A DNA stretch of 64,000 nucleotides, taken from NCBI RefSeq assembly GCF_003363015.1, contig NZ_QRAP01000008.1, positions 1 to 64,000 on the forward strand. The letters are read 5' to 3'. The stretch is from Enterobacillus tribolii (GTDB lineage Bacteria; Pseudomonadota; Gammaproteobacteria; Enterobacterales; Enterobacteriaceae). The notes under the pieces are model-generated. The model saw only the letters and a program-made list of their open reading frames with translations, searched no databases and was not told where the DNA came from. The translations under genes were made by a program, and so were the position numbers. Positions 46,284 through 55,918 of this stretch are shown one piece after another. How positions within the stretch are numbered: the first letter of the stretch is position 1; each line of letters starts with the position of its first letter.

Positions 46284-46667
46284 GATGAATCCTCCGTTAG
46301 TGCATTTTTGTCAGTACGTAACGCCCGGTGGCGTTGTTCTGTCACTGACCTTAACAAGGGGGATATGGCGGATTAAGCACCAGATTGGCAAAAAAGGGCG
46401 ACCAGATTGGATTGTATGAGTGAGGCGGGTGGAACGCTGCGCTATCGCAGAGGACGGGGCATTGCCGGTGAGCAGAGCTAATCAGGGGCCGACGCTGCCC
46501 ACGGTGAAACAACCAACGAAAACCATTAAATTTAGTTAAAAGACAACGCTAACCAATCGCATCGGACACAACGCAGGTACGCTTGCGCGTTACATTACCC
46601 GCGTTGTCAGGGAGGCAAAGGGAAAAGCTATGTACTTACGGCGCCCGCTGGCGGGCGCCGCTGCTGT
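46284..46667. promoter_or_regulatory. Gap holding the sugar-operon promoter and a hairpin after tai4
   Basis: Contains the leftward promoter region of the SDR-deoC operon. A perfect inverted repeat CGGCGCCCGC TG GCGGGCGCCG (46639-46660) lies seven bases from the tai4 stop and probably protects or ends that transcript, though no T-run follows. No gene seen. Confidence 0.5.
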
Positions 46668-47105
46668 TTAGCGCGGATTATCCTGCCGGTAGCTGTGCTG
46701 CGGATTAATCACCAGCTTCTTCACCTGCTCATCCAACGCCTTACTGTGGTAGAGATCCAGGCATTTCAGCATCGCGAACTTAACCCCCTTCACCTCAGCC
46801 TCGGCGAGCGGATTAAAATAGTTTCGGGCCAGGTACGCATCAACCAGCGCTTTAATTTCGTCCGGCGCGGCTTCCATGTCGTAGTAGGTCCAGTCGCGCA
46901 GCGCGCTGACGCTGCTGCCCGCATCCGTCGCCGCACCAGGGTCAGCCTGATAGGCCTGAGCAACGCAGGTCGCCAGCACCATATCTTTATAGTTTTGCCC
47001 ATAACTGCGCGCCGGCGCCTCAGGAGAATGTACGTTCTCCTGCGCGCCGGCGGAAAACGAAACCAACGCTGCGGCCAAAATAAACAGTCCCGCCCGACGC
47101 TTCAT
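46668..47105 (-). CDS. tai4: T6SS amidase immunity protein Tai4
   Basis: A 145-residue periplasmic protein: signal peptide (RAGLFILAAALVSFSAGA), then a helical body with YKDMVLATCVAQAY, WTYYDMEAAPDEIKALVDAY and KFAMLKCLDLYHSKALDEQV, the pattern of Tai4 immunity proteins including two cysteines that can pair. It protects the cell wall from Tae4 delivered by sister cells. Its ATG overlaps the tae4 stop by one base (TAATG), so the two are made together. Confidence 0.88.
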   Translation of the reverse strand: MKRRAGLFILAAALVSFSAGAQENVHSPEAPARSYGQNYKDMVLATCVAQAYQADPGAATDAGSSVSALRDWTYYDMEAAPDEIKALVDAYLARNYFNPLAEAEVKGVKFAMLKCLDLYHSKALDEQVKKLVINPQHSYRQDNPR

Positions 47106-47605
47106 TACGTCATCTCCCAAAAGTTTGCCCGCTCGGTACGATAATTCGCCATGGGGTCGTTGAAATAACAGTTGTCGTAACAAAGCTCGCCGTTATACAG
47201 CGAAGCATGCCCCAGCGCATCGCTCCAGCCGGAAATTTCAAACAGGATCAGGCCTTTCTTGCCGGCCAGAACCCCGCCGTCTTCCGGCGGATATTCGACG
47301 ACTTCCGGCGGCCCCCATTGTCCCTTCAGAAATACGATAAGATCGCGGACACGAAAGAAATACTGCCGCTTATCTTCCCCGGATACCGTTTTACCCCGGA
47401 TGCGGGGAATACGCACGCCTGTTTCATTCAGTATATAGCTCATGCGCACCGCGCAGGTATTGCTCCAGCGCTGGTTGGGGTCGGAATGATTGATATTTTT
47501 CTCCACGTATCCCCCGACAACCTCCGCCACTTTGGCGGCTGGATCGGCGGGGTCATAAATACGCAGGGAAGCGCTCCAGGCATCGGCAAAAGAGGGTCTG
47601 GCCAT
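47105..47605 (-). CDS. tae4: T6SS peptidoglycan amidase effector Tae4
   Basis: A 166-residue NlpC/P60-type amidase without signal peptide, as usual for a T6SS cargo loaded in the cytoplasm. Catalytic Cys51 is in SNTCAVRMSYIL and His133 in ALGHASLYNG; a cysteine pair follows in LCYDNCYF. The enzyme cleaves the D-Glu-mDAP bond of stem peptides in a target cell. It is 17 kb from the T6SS locus and probably travels inside Hcp. It begins MARPSFADAWSAS, the standard Tae4 start. Confidence 0.93.
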   Translation of the reverse strand: MARPSFADAWSASLRIYDPADPAAKVAEVVGGYVEKNINHSDPNQRWSNTCAVRMSYILNETGVRIPRIRGKTVSGEDKRQYFFRVRDLIVFLKGQWGPPEVVEYPPEDGGVLAGKKGLILFEISGWSDALGHASLYNGELCYDNCYFNDPMANYRTERANFWEMT

Positions 47606-48150
47606 TTCATATCCTTGCTTAATGAACGCATAAAATGGTTAAGATCTAACCTGATACTACCCTATATGCTTAAATCGTCTCCATATGAAACATTCTGAAT
47701 TCGCGCGCCGCATCATGCATACGCAGTGCTTTCACCCTCACAGACAACAGGATGCAAACAAAATTTAGGAATTCGCCGGTTTTTTCTTTTTCTTCACTGC
47801 GCTTTCATAAAAATATTTCCTCTCTGCTACGGATGCTCCAGGCTGATTAATTTAAGAATATCCGCCACTTTTATTTATCTTTCCGGATTATCCACTGGAT
47901 AATAAAAAATAAATCATCCAACACTTAACAAACCCGCCCACCTCCTGAAAAAACAGGAAATATCACAAGGCCGTATCTGCTTATTTCCCAATGTAATCAT
48001 TGATATAATTATTCGCACTGGTTGGTGTTTGGTATTATTTGCATCAGCTATGCCATGACAGGAATCGTCATGGAATAAAAAAAGGGAAGGTACTTCACGG
48101 CAGTGAAGCGCTAATGGAATATAAGTATTAGTTACGGAAAATATCAATAA
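47606..48150. promoter_or_regulatory. Divergent region between tae4 and the fimbrial gene, with leader hairpins
   Basis: About 545 bases, AT-rich. It holds the tae4 promoter on the left. Three inverted repeats are visible: TTATCC ACT GGATAA (47888-47902), CCATGAC/GTCATGG (48053-48073) and CTTCAC/GTGAAG (48093-48108). The last two fall in the likely leader of the fimbrial mRNA and may control its translation or stability. The 77-codon minus-strand frame across it is not credible. Confidence 0.5.
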
Positions 48151-48690
48151 ATGAAGAAAAACCTGATTGCCACTTTATTTACCTCCGCAGTAATTCTGGC
48201 GGCAAACAACGCTTTTGCTGCAGACGGTACTGTTCATTTCAACGGTGCTATCACCACTGAAGTCTGTAACGTTGACCCCGCTCCTGGTTCCGCGTTAACC
48301 GTTAATCTGGGCAGCGTATCCCGTGCTTCTATGGAAGGAGCGAAGGGAAATGTTTCCTCACTGCAGCAGTTCCAGATCGTACTGAAAGATTGCCCGGTTT
48401 CCGTGCTCGGCAAACCGGCACACGTCCGTTTTGATGGTAACGCCGACAACGGCGATAGCAACGTTCTCGCTCTGACCCAGGTCAGCGGCGTTGCTACCGG
48501 CGTGGGTGTTCAGCTGGTTAACCAGACCGTAAGCAACACTATCCTGCCGCTGTATCAATCTTCTGATTCCCTGACGCTGGCCGCCGGTAACAACTACTTC
48601 AAATTCGGCGCGCGCTATGTTTCAACCCAGAGCACCGTCGTTGCCGGCGTAGCTAACTCCAGCGCCACGTTCACCGTGGTTTACGATTAA
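48151..48690 (+). CDS. Type 1-family fimbrial subunit, orphan
   Basis: A 179-residue pilin: signal peptide (ATLFTSAVILAANNAFA), GTVHFNGAITTEVCNVDP start of the incomplete Ig fold, disulfide cysteines in EVCNV and KDCPV, and the C-terminal donor-groove strand ATFTVVYD. Such subunits need a chaperone and usher; none lies within the window on either side. The gene has a long structured leader and its own strong terminator, indicating independent high expression. It may use an assembly system encoded elsewhere. Confidence 0.92.
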   Translation: MKKNLIATLFTSAVILAANNAFAADGTVHFNGAITTEVCNVDPAPGSALTVNLGSVSRASMEGAKGNVSSLQQFQIVLKDCPVSVLGKPAHVRFDGNADNGDSNVLALTQVSGVATGVGVQLVNQTVSNTILPLYQSSDSLTLAAGNNYFKFGARYVSTQSTVVAGVANSSATFTVVYD

Positions 48691-48721
48691 TCGGGTTTTC
48701 CCAAAAATACCTGAAATGTAT

Positions 48722-48750
48722 GGGCCGGTTTATCCGGCCCGTTTTTTTTT
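48722..48750 (+). terminator. Strong rho-independent terminator of the fimbrial gene
   Basis: GGGCCGG/CCGGCCC stem with a five-base loop followed by a G and nine T's. Confidence 0.92.
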
Positions 48751-49182
48751 GTCCATTATTTTCCTATCTTTTTAGTACTTTTCTTGTCACATTTTCTTAT
48801 TTATTCATCCGGACAAACATTGATCTTACAAGTCAAAGAACTATCTGATATTATGTTTACTTCATTACTATAACCTTATGTTATTCGCCCCTCTCCGGAG
48901 GGGTATTTTTTCTTTTTTAGTAGGTTACCTTCAACATCCCCACCTGATTTATTAATATTTCTAACCAAACAACCAACACAATAAATCACGACTCAGTACA
49001 ATAATCAGACGATGTTTTTTGTACTACAAACATAACGTTTTAATAACCGGAAGCCGCCAACGATCCCATTAATGTATGATTAATACACATTCCAAAACGT
49101 ATTCTAAAAAAGAGGAATAAATGACGGGAATAAACGCGGAGGTGCAGATGCCGCAGCCGCAAAGCGGCCACGGCGGGGAGCA
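48751..49182. other. Gap between the fimbrial gene and yjiA with a second terminator
   Basis: AT-rich, no protein gene. About 140 bases after the first terminator comes a second perfect one (see next entry) with no obvious gene in front of it, which suggests a short untranslated RNA. The part beyond 48920 shows nothing recognisable. Confidence 0.45.
48888..48917 (+). terminator. Second rho-independent terminator, for no visible gene
   Basis: CCCCTC TCCG GAGGGG stem-loop followed by TATTTTTTCTTTTTT. It could end a small RNA that starts between 48751 and about 48860, or act as a back-up for the fimbrial mRNA. Confidence 0.75.
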
Positions 49183-50244
49183 TTAAGATGCGGACGGGCT
49201 GCCCGCCTGCGTTTGCATAAACGCCTGCTGTAACGCTTCGGCAGGAAGCTGGCGCCCGATAATCACCAGGCGGGAAACAACGGCCTCTTCCGCCCCCCAC
49301 GCTGAGCCGTAATCAAATCCCACCACCTTGTGTACACCCTGCACGATCAGGCGCTGCGGTTGGTCGTCGATTGCCAGCACGCCCTTGTAGCGCAGCATGT
49401 CGTTGCCATAGCGCTCAATGGTCTGCTCCATAAAGGCGCCGATGCGCTTGAGGTCCAGGTATCCGGCTTCAAAAACATGGGCGCGGATATCGTCATTCCA
49501 CGACTGCCCTGCCTCTTCCTGTGCACGGAACGGCTGAAAACGCACGGGCTGCGCCGGGCTGGCGCTGACGATATGAAATCCTTCACGCACCGAAACATCG
49601 TCGCTCAGTTCAAACGCACGGATATCCAGCCATAATGAGGCCGGACAAACGCCCTGAATGATTTCAAAGACATCTGCCTTGTTGTTAATCTGTCCGATGC
49701 GTTGCAGAACCCGCTCTTTTTCCTGTGTGCCGACCCGATCCGCCTTGGTCAGCAGAATACGGTCGGCAAAGCCGATTTGCGACGCCGCCACGCGGTGTTC
49801 ATCCAACTGCTTCAGAATATGTTCCGCGTCAACCAGCGTAATCACCGCGTCCAGCATCAGTTCGCCGCGTAAACGGTCATCGACGAAAAAGGTCTGAATG
49901 ATGGGGGCGGGATCGGCCAGTCCGGTGGTTTCGACAATCAGGCGTTCAAAATTGAGTTCGCCGCGCAGGCGACGATCAAGCAGTTCGGTCAGGGCTTCGG
50001 TGAATTCCCCGCGCACGCTGCAACACACGCAGCCGTTGCTCAGTTCCACAACGCTGACGTTGTCGCCGCGGTTAAGCAGGCCGCCGTCGATGTTTACCGC
50101 GCCGAACTCATTTTCCAGAATCGCCAGAGGTTGATCGCCGTGATGAGCCAGCAGGTAGTTGATCAGGGTCGTTTTGCCCGCACCGAGGAAACCGGTCAGG
50201 ATCGTTACCGGCAGCGGCGGGCTGGAAAGCATTTCTTCTTGCAT
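49183..50244 (-). CDS. yjiA: COG0523/CobW-family GTPase YjiA
   Basis: A 353-residue G3E GTPase: Walker A GFLGAGKTTL, switch/metal motif GCVCCSV (CxCC), and guanine motif LTKADRV (TKxD). The C-terminal CobW_C domain contains RYKGVLAIDDQPQRLIVQGV. COG0523 proteins insert or handle metals (Zn, Co, Ni). It is the third gene of a leftward cstA-ybdD-yjiA set; in E. coli yjiA follows the cstA/ybdD paralogues btsT and yjiX, so the functional link is conserved. Confidence 0.93.
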   Translation of the reverse strand: MQEEMLSSPPLPVTILTGFLGAGKTTLINYLLAHHGDQPLAILENEFGAVNIDGGLLNRGDNVSVVELSNGCVCCSVRGEFTEALTELLDRRLRGELNFERLIVETTGLADPAPIIQTFFVDDRLRGELMLDAVITLVDAEHILKQLDEHRVAASQIGFADRILLTKADRVGTQEKERVLQRIGQINNKADVFEIIQGVCPASLWLDIRAFELSDDVSVREGFHIVSASPAQPVRFQPFRAQEEAGQSWNDDIRAHVFEAGYLDLKRIGAFMEQTIERYGNDMLRYKGVLAIDDQPQRLIVQGVHKVVGFDYGSAWGAEEAVVSRLVIIGRQLPAEALQQAFMQTQAGSPSAS

Positions 50245-50285
50245 AACATCTTCTCAGTGATTAAACGGCATCCTTTCCGGCGGCG

Positions 50286-50483
50286 TCAGCAGCAACGCAT
50301 ACCGCCCTTGCCTCCGTAACGCGCATCCTGGCGCTCGCGGAAAAATTCCTCGTAAGTCATCGGCGTCTGCTCCGGATGCGTCAGGCGCATATGCTGCACG
50401 TAGTTATCGTAGTCGGGCACGCCCACCATCAGTTTGGCGGCCTGTCCGAGATATTTACCGGCTTTAGCCAGTGTATCAAACAT
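50286..50483 (-). CDS. ybdD: YbdD/YjiX family small protein
   Basis: A 65-residue protein almost identical in pattern to E. coli Ybd[40 protein letters not shown] and terminal RCC. The longer frame upstream is out of the conserved region; GGGAGAAAGGA precedes this ATG. It is always paired with CstA-type transporters and is thought to be needed for their pyruvate uptake activity; the paired terminal cysteines may bind metal, which would fit the neighbouring metallochaperone-type GTPase. Confidence 0.93.
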   Translation of the reverse strand: MFDTLAKAGKYLGQAAKLMVGVPDYDNYVQHMRLTHPEQTPMTYEEFFRERQDARYGGKGGMRCC

Positions 50484-50586
50484 ATTCCTTTCTCCCGGTA
50501 CGATTGATTCTGATGCATATCGTTTCTGATGCAACATGCCGGCGGACGGCATTTCACCGCCCGCCGGCATGACGCCCGAATCAGTA

Positions 50587-52689
50587 TCAGTGCGCTTTCG
50601 CGCCGGATACGATTTCCTGATAGTTTTCCGGCATCGGCTCATACGGCGTTTCGTTCGCCGTCGGCTGATCGGTTTGCAGTGACTTCAGCGCCGTTTTCAG
50701 GGCAAAGAAGCCAATGACCACGACCACGATCATAAAGAACAGGGTCAGGCCGGCATCCAGACGGTTGTTGAACACCAACTGCGCCAGCTGCGACTGGGTG
50801 TACTGCACCGGAATGTTACCGCTGTCGATCATCGCCTGGAACTTGTTAGCCACGGCCAGGAAGCCGACTTTAGCATCCGGGCTGAACACTTTCTGCCAGC
50901 CGGCGGTCAGGGTACAAATCAGCAGCCACGCGGTCGGCAGCAGGGCCACCCAGGCGTAACGCTGTTTCTTCATCTTGAACAGTACCACTGCGCACAGCAT
51001 CAGCGCCATCGCCGCCAGCATCTGGTTGGCGATACCGAACAGCGGCCACAGGGTGTTAATGCCGCCCAGCGGATCCACCACGCCCTGATGCAGGAAGTAA
51101 CCCCACGCCGCCACGCACAGCGCGGTGGCTATCAGGTTAGCCGGCAGGGAGTCGGTTTTCTTCATCGACGGCGCGAATACGCCCAGCAGGTCCTGCAGCA
51201 TGAAGCGCGCGGCACGGGTACCGGCGTCTACTGCGGTCAGGATAAACAGGGCTTCGAACAGAATGGCGAAGTGATACCAGAAGGAGACATCCATCAGGCC
51301 GCCCAGGGCACCGTGCAGAATATACGCCATCCCTACCGCCAGGGTCGGCGCGCCGCCCGCACGGGAGATGATGCTCTGCTCGCCGACTTCGCTGGCGATG
51401 GTGTTCAGGGTATCCGGTGAAATTTCAAAGCCCCAGCTGCTGACAACGGCAGCGGCAGAGGCCACCACGTCGGCGGTTCCCGCCGGCGCCAATACCGCCA
51501 TCGGGCTGTTCATGGCGAAGTACACGCCCGGATCGATAACGCAGGCCGCAACCAGCGCCATGATCGCCACAAAGGACTCCATCAGCATGCCGCCGTAACC
51601 GATAAAGCAGGCCTGGTTTTCGTTAGCCAGCATCTTCGGCGTGGTGCCGGAGGAAATCAGGGCATGGAAGCCAGACACCGCGCCACAGGCGATGGTGATG
51701 AACAGGAACGGGAACAGGTCGCCTGCCCATACCGGGCCGGTGCCGTCGACGAACTTGGTCAGCGCCGGCATTTCCAGCATCGGGCGTACGATCAGAATCC
51801 CGATCGCCAGGCCAACGATGGTGCCGATTTTCAGGAAGGTGGAGAGGTAGTCACGCGGCGCCAGCAGCAGCCATACCGGCAGCACGGCGGCCACGAAGCC
51901 ATAACCCACCAGGATCCAGGTCAGTTGAACGCCGGTATAGTCAAAGTACGGCGCCCAGGTTTCGCTTTCCGCAACCCAGCCGCCGGAAATGATGGCGAAC
52001 ACCAGGAATACCAGGCCGATAACCGACACTTCGCCGATACGACCGGGGCGGATATAGCGGGTATAAACCCCCATAAACAGCGCCAGCGGAATGGTGAAGG
52101 CAACGGTGTATGTTCCCCACGGGCTGTGAGTCAGCGCCTTCACGACGATCATCGCCAGTACGGCCAGAATGATCACCATGATCATGAAGCAGGCGACCAG
52201 CGCGATAACCCCGGCGGTGTTGCCCATTTCATCTTTCACCAGCTCACCCAGCGAACGGCCGTCGCGGCGGGTGGAAACGAACAGCACCATGAAGTCCTGC
52301 ACTGCCCCCGCCAGCACCACCCCGGCCAGCAGCCAGAGCATGCCGGGCAGGTAGCCCATCTGCGCCGCCAGCACCGGCCCGACCAGCGGACCCGCGCCCG
52401 CGATTGCGGCGAAGTGGTGGCCGAACAACACCTTTTTATCGGTGGGCACATAGTCCAGCCCGTCGTTATGACGTACCGCCGGCGTCATGCGCGTTGCGTC
52501 TACCGTCAGAACCTTCTTGGCGATAAACAAACCGTAGTAGCGGTAAGCCACCAAATAAATACACACTGCGGCAACCACAATCCACAGTGCGTTGATTTTC
52601 TCACCACGGCTCAGGGCCACATAGCCCAGCGCAAACGCGCCGAGTATGGCCAACAGAGCCCAGATGAAGTGTTTTCCTTTCGTTTGCAT
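50587..52689 (-). CDS. cstA: Carbon-starvation peptide/pyruvate transporter CstA
   Basis: A 700-residue inner-membrane protein with about 16-18 helices. It matches CstA rather than BtsT in the N-terminus ([36 protein letters not shown]) and the C-terminus ([15 protein letters not shown]). CstA imports pyruvate and peptides when carbon is scarce and is CRP-activated and CsrA-repressed in E. coli. The ATG used gives the conserved start; an upstream in-frame ATG at 52737 adds 16 residues without homology. It heads cstA-ybdD-yjiA. Confidence 0.95.
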   Translation of the reverse strand: MQTKGKHFIWALLAILGAFALGYVALSRGEKINALWIVVAAVCIYLVAYRYYGLFIAKKVLTVDATRMTPAVRHNDGLDYVPTDKKVLFGHHFAAIAGAGPLVGPVLAAQMGYLPGMLWLLAGVVLAGAVQDFMVLFVSTRRDGRSLGELVKDEMGNTAGVIALVACFMIMVIILAVLAMIVVKALTHSPWGTYTVAFTIPLALFMGVYTRYIRPGRIGEVSVIGLVFLVFAIISGGWVAESETWAPYFDYTGVQLTWILVGYGFVAAVLPVWLLLAPRDYLSTFLKIGTIVGLAIGILIVRPMLEMPALTKFVDGTGPVWAGDLFPFLFITIACGAVSGFHALISSGTTPKMLANENQACFIGYGGMLMESFVAIMALVAACVIDPGVYFAMNSPMAVLAPAGTADVVASAAAVVSSWGFEISPDTLNTIASEVGEQSIISRAGGAPTLAVGMAYILHGALGGLMDVSFWYHFAILFEALFILTAVDAGTRAARFMLQDLLGVFAPSMKKTDSLPANLIATALCVAAWGYFLHQGVVDPLGGINTLWPLFGIANQMLAAMALMLCAVVLFKMKKQRYAWVALLPTAWLLICTLTAGWQKVFSPDAKVGFLAVANKFQAMIDSGNIPVQYTQSQLAQLVFNNRLDAGLTLFFMIVVVVIGFFALKTALKSLQTDQPTANETPYEPMPENYQEIVSGAKAH

Positions 52690-53135
52690 AATTGTCCCAT
52701 TATTTTTAGTTACAACCAGAGATATAAACGTTCTCATGTCTATAACAAACTGCCCCTTTCTGACAAATTGAGTATCGCTATTCTGCGAAAGAATGTGGCA
52801 TAAAATGCTGAGAATGATACTCAGATCACTGAGTGGGGAATTTTCTGAAAAAAATTCAGCCCGGAATGTCAGACACAGTCACAGTTATTCATTCCATAAC
52901 GGTATTGTCCGGCCGTAACCGCAGGTGTTCATTTTTTAATCTAAATAAATGATAACAGAGGGAAAGTCCATATTAACGATAAGGAGTTACCGTCACGGGC
53001 AGGTTATAAACTCATCATAGATAACGTGAATGGATGTGAGCGGAGACCAGAGGGAAGAATATGTATTATGGCTTAAGGAAAATAAGAATATACTTATTTT
53101 AGTTAATACATATTTTATCTGCCGTTATTATTCCA
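52690..53135. promoter_or_regulatory. cstA leader and promoter region
   Basis: About 450 bases, no gene. Near 52811-52835 the pattern CTGAG AATGATA CTCAG ATCA CTGAG makes overlapping inverted repeats. A candidate CRP site at 52875-52895 (TGTCAGACACAGTCACA) has the half-sites one base too far apart, so I do not call it. The rest is AT-rich and featureless. Confidence 0.4.
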
Positions 53136-53312
53136 TCACAGCTGATCATAAATCACCCAAACCGCCATAGTGCATAATAATATAAGCATAAGCGCCAGGC
53201 TCACGAGCAACGCAATCGCCCCGCGGGTGAGGCGGGATACAGGCTTTGGCGCAGCAGGCCGATGTTTTTGAGATAAATCGGTATGCCGTTTCAGGGGAGT
53301 GACATTGCTCAT
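53136..53312 (-). CDS. 58-residue single-pass membrane protein, unknown
   Basis: MSNVTPLKRHTDLSQKHRPA leads, after a basic proline-rich stretch, to one membrane helix (GAIALLVSLALMLILLCTMAVW) at the C-terminus. A longer frame to 53414 exists but its N-terminus looks non-coding. GAGAG lies about nine bases before the chosen ATG. No family recognised; size and design are those of small membrane regulators. Confidence 0.55.
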   Translation of the reverse strand: MSNVTPLKRHTDLSQKHRPAAPKPVSRLTRGAIALLVSLALMLILLCTMAVWVIYDQL

Positions 53313-53448
53313 GCAAGTGCTCTCAATAACGCACAAAAGGTTCACCAGTATAAGGTAATTTATGCGTTTACGCATATAGGATAAAACTGTCAAAAGATAA
53401 TAAGAAATAAACAAAAATAAGAAAAATATAATAGCGGGGACAGGGCTA

Positions 53449-53485
53449 TAAAAAACCGGTTTATGCCCACAGACATAAACCGGTT
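53449..53485 (-). terminator. Terminator of the ecotin gene
   Basis: A perfect 12-bp stem AACCGGTTTATG/CATAAACCGGTT, followed on the minus strand by TTTTTATAG, 22 bases beyond the ecotin stop. Confidence 0.85.
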
Positions 53486-53507
53486 ATACGATAAGGATAT
53501 GCAGTGA

Positions 53508-54014
53508 TTACTTCTGCTGTGCTGCCTGAAGCTCTGCATCCGCACGCCAGATGCGATATTTCACCTCAACGCCCTGCGGCGCATACACCACCAGCGGCAG
53601 CTTGCTGTTATAGCGCTGCATAGCCTGGTCGCCGAGGTTCACCTGCACGAAACGTGACTCTTTCTTCCCGTCCGGACAGGCCATCATGGTAGACGCCGGG
53701 CCGGAAACGCTCTCCAGGACAAAATAGTCATATCCCCAGCCTGACAGCGTTTCCGACTTCATCTGGCCGCCCAGGATCTGACGGTTGCAATCAACTTCCA
53801 GCGTTTTACCCACAACCAGTTCCACGCGCAGGTCATGTTCATTTTCCTGCGCCGGCAAATAAATAACCTGACGGGTCATGCCCTTTTCCGGCTGCGGATA
53901 AGGCGCGACTTTTTCCAGCGGCTGCGTGCTGGGATCGACCTGGGATTCAGCGGCAAATGCGCCGGCAGAGGCGGTTAATAAGATCATCGAGAGCACCGTG
54001 GTATATTTTTTCAT
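53508..54014 (-). CDS. eco: Ecotin, periplasmic serine protease inhibitor
   Basis: A 168-residue precursor: signal peptide ([16 protein letters not shown]), then the ecotin fold with [20 protein letters not shown], the reactive loop [11 protein letters not shown] with the P1 methionine and flanking cysteine, and DCNRQ supplying the second cysteine. It inhibits trypsin-like proteases in the periplasm, protecting against host or predator enzymes. GGAAAG lies five bases before the chosen ATG; ATG codons further upstream lack support. Single gene with its own terminator. Confidence 0.95.
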   Translation of the reverse strand: MKKYTTVLSMILLTASAGAFAAESQVDPSTQPLEKVAPYPQPEKGMTRQVIYLPAQENEHDLRVELVVGKTLEVDCNRQILGGQMKSETLSGWGYDYFVLESVSGPASTMMACPDGKKESRFVQVNLGDQAMQRYNSKLPLVVYAPQGVEVKYRIWRADAELQAAQQK

Positions 54015-54142
54015 CATCACTTTCCGGAAGTTAATCATATTCAGTGGCATAATCTAACACGTCAATTAATGAACCTTTATGGATATAATCCCATTTTCCG
54101 CCGTTAACAGGAAAAGTAGTCACGGCGGAAATCATCAATCCC

Positions 54143-55735
54143 TTAATTAATGCCCTGGCTGCGCAAATAATCTTCGTAATTACCGCTGAAGTCGATCACC
54201 TTCTCCGGCGTAATTTCCAGAATTCGCGTCGCCAGCGAGCTGACGAATTCCCGATCGTGAGAAACGAATATCAGCGTTCCCTGATAAAGTTCCAGCGCGG
54301 CGTTAAGGGATTCAATGGACTCCATATCCATATGGTTAGTCGGTTCATCCATGATCAAAACATTCGGCCGCTGCATCATCAGTTTCCCGAACAGCATGCG
54401 ACCCTTCTCTCCGCCGGAAAGTACCCGCACCGGCTTTTTGATCTCGTCCTGGCTGAACAGCAGGCGTCCCAAGTAACCGCGCACCACCTGCTCATCGTCA
54501 TTTTCCTGCTTCCACTGGCTCATCCACTCAAACAGCGTCAGATCGCAGTCAAATTCATGGGCATGATCCTGTGCGTAGTAGCCGATACTGGCATTTTCAG
54601 ACCACTTCACGCTGCCGCTTTCCGGCGTCAGCTCGCCCAGCAGGGTCCGCAGCAACGTGGTTTTCCCCACGCCGTTGGTACCCAGCACGGCCATTTTCTC
54701 CCCGACCTCAAGCAGCAACTTCAGGTTGCGAAACAGCGAGCCGTTATCGAACCCTTTGGTCAGTCCTTCAATTTCCAGCGCGTTGCGGAACAGTTTTTTG
54801 TCCTGCTCAAAGCGGATGAAGGGGTTTTGACGGCTGGAAGCCTTCACTTCGTCCAGTTTGATTTTATCTATCTGGCGGGCGCGGGAGGTCGCCTGGCGGG
54901 ATTTGGACGCGTTCGCGCTGAAGCGGCTGACGAACGACTGCAACTCGGCAATCTGCGCCTTTTTCTTGGCGTTGTCCGACAGCAGACGCTCGCGCGCCTG
55001 GGTGGCGGCGGTCATGTAGTCGTCGTAGTTGCCGGGATAAATGCGCAGTTCGCCGTAGTCCAGATCGGCCATGTGGGTGCAAACCATGTTCAGGAAGTGG
55101 CGGTCATGGGAAATGATGATCATGGTGCTGTTGCGCTCGTTGAGCACGTTTTCCAGCCAGCGGATGGTATCGATATCCAGGTTGTTGGTCGGTTCGTCGA
55201 GCAGCAGAATATCCGGGTTGGCGAACAGCGCCTGCGCCAGCAGCACGCGCAGTTTCCAGCCCGGCGCGACTTCGCTCATCAGGCCGTAATGCTGCTCCAG
55301 CGGAATGCCCACGCCCAGCAGCAGTTCACCGGCGCGCGCTTCGGCGCTGTAGCCGTCCATCTCGCCATAGTGCACTTCCAGATCGGCGACGCGGTAGCCC
55401 TCTTCTTCGCTCATTTCCGGCAGGGCGTAGATGCGATCGCGCTCCGCCTTCACCGCCCACAGCTCTTCATGGCCCATGATTACCGTGTCGAGCACGCTGT
55501 ACTCTTCAAAGGCAAACTGATCCTGGCGCAGCTTGCCCAGACGTTCGTTGGGATCAAGGGAGACGTTACCGGAAGTCGGGGCCAAATCGCCGCCGAGGAT
55601 TTTCATCAGCGTGGACTTCCCGCTGCCGTTGGCGCCGATCAGGCCATAACGGTTACCGCCGCCAAATTTGACGGAGATGTTTTCAAACAGCGGCTTACTG
55701 CCGAACTGCATGGTGATATTGTTACTTGTCAGCAC
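54143..55735 (-). CDS. ybiT: ABC-F family ribosome-associated ATPase YbiT
   Basis: A 530-residue protein with two ABC domains and no membrane part. First Walker [10 protein letters not shown], second GTNGVGKTT; Walker [12 protein letters not shown] and [11 protein letters not shown]; signature [13 protein letters not shown] in the second half and the degenerate [13 protein letters not shown] in the first. The P-site tRNA interaction linker ([20 protein letters not shown]) is present. ABC-F proteins act on stalled or initiating ribosomes at the E site. Highly similar to E. coli YbiT along its length. Confidence 0.97.
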   Translation of the reverse strand: MLTSNNITMQFGSKPLFENISVKFGGGNRYGLIGANGSGKSTLMKILGGDLAPTSGNVSLDPNERLGKLRQDQFAFEEYSVLDTVIMGHEELWAVKAERDRIYALPEMSEEEGYRVADLEVHYGEMDGYSAEARAGELLLGVGIPLEQHYGLMSEVAPGWKLRVLLAQALFANPDILLLDEPTNNLDIDTIRWLENVLNERNSTMIIISHDRHFLNMVCTHMADLDYGELRIYPGNYDDYMTAATQARERLLSDNAKKKAQIAELQSFVSRFSANASKSRQATSRARQIDKIKLDEVKASSRQNPFIRFEQDKKLFRNALEIEGLTKGFDNGSLFRNLKLLLEVGEKMAVLGTNGVGKTTLLRTLLGELTPESGSVKWSENASIGYYAQDHAHEFDCDLTLFEWMSQWKQENDDEQVVRGYLGRLLFSQDEIKKPVRVLSGGEKGRMLFGKLMMQRPNVLIMDEPTNHMDMESIESLNAALELYQGTLIFVSHDREFVSSLATRILEITPEKVIDFSGNYEDYLRSQGIN

Positions 55736-55852
55736 TGCGTTTTCTCTGCATTGTTCGTGATTTTCATCACATTATGACACAGATCGCGATAGAAATGCCC
55801 TCCGGTTAACACCCGGTTAAAAATCAATCACCTGCAACCTGCCTTGAAACAG

Positions 55853-55889
55853 AGACAAAAAAACAGGGGAAGGTTTTCCCCTTCCCCTG
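55853..55889 (-). terminator. Terminator of the ytcJ operon
   Basis: CAGGGGAAGG/CCTTCCCCTG stem with a six-base loop, followed on the minus strand by a run of seven T's (GTTTTTTTGTC). It lies 30 bases beyond the ytcJ-like stop. Confidence 0.88.
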
Positions 55890-55918
55890 CCTGCTACAGA
55901 CGGTTGTTTATCCGCCGG

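Noticed and set aside
47914-48147. 77-codon minus-strand frame before the fimbrial gene
   Set aside because: Crosses the leader hairpins, no ribosome site, no recognisable product.
52875-52895. CRP site upstream of cstA
   Set aside because: TGTCA and TCACA half-sites are seven rather than six bases apart and the first half is imperfect; expected from E. coli biology but not supported by this sequence.
54257-55777. 506-codon frame opposite ybiT
   Set aside because: ybiT matches its family over the whole length; the opposite frame has no recognisable domain or ribosome site.
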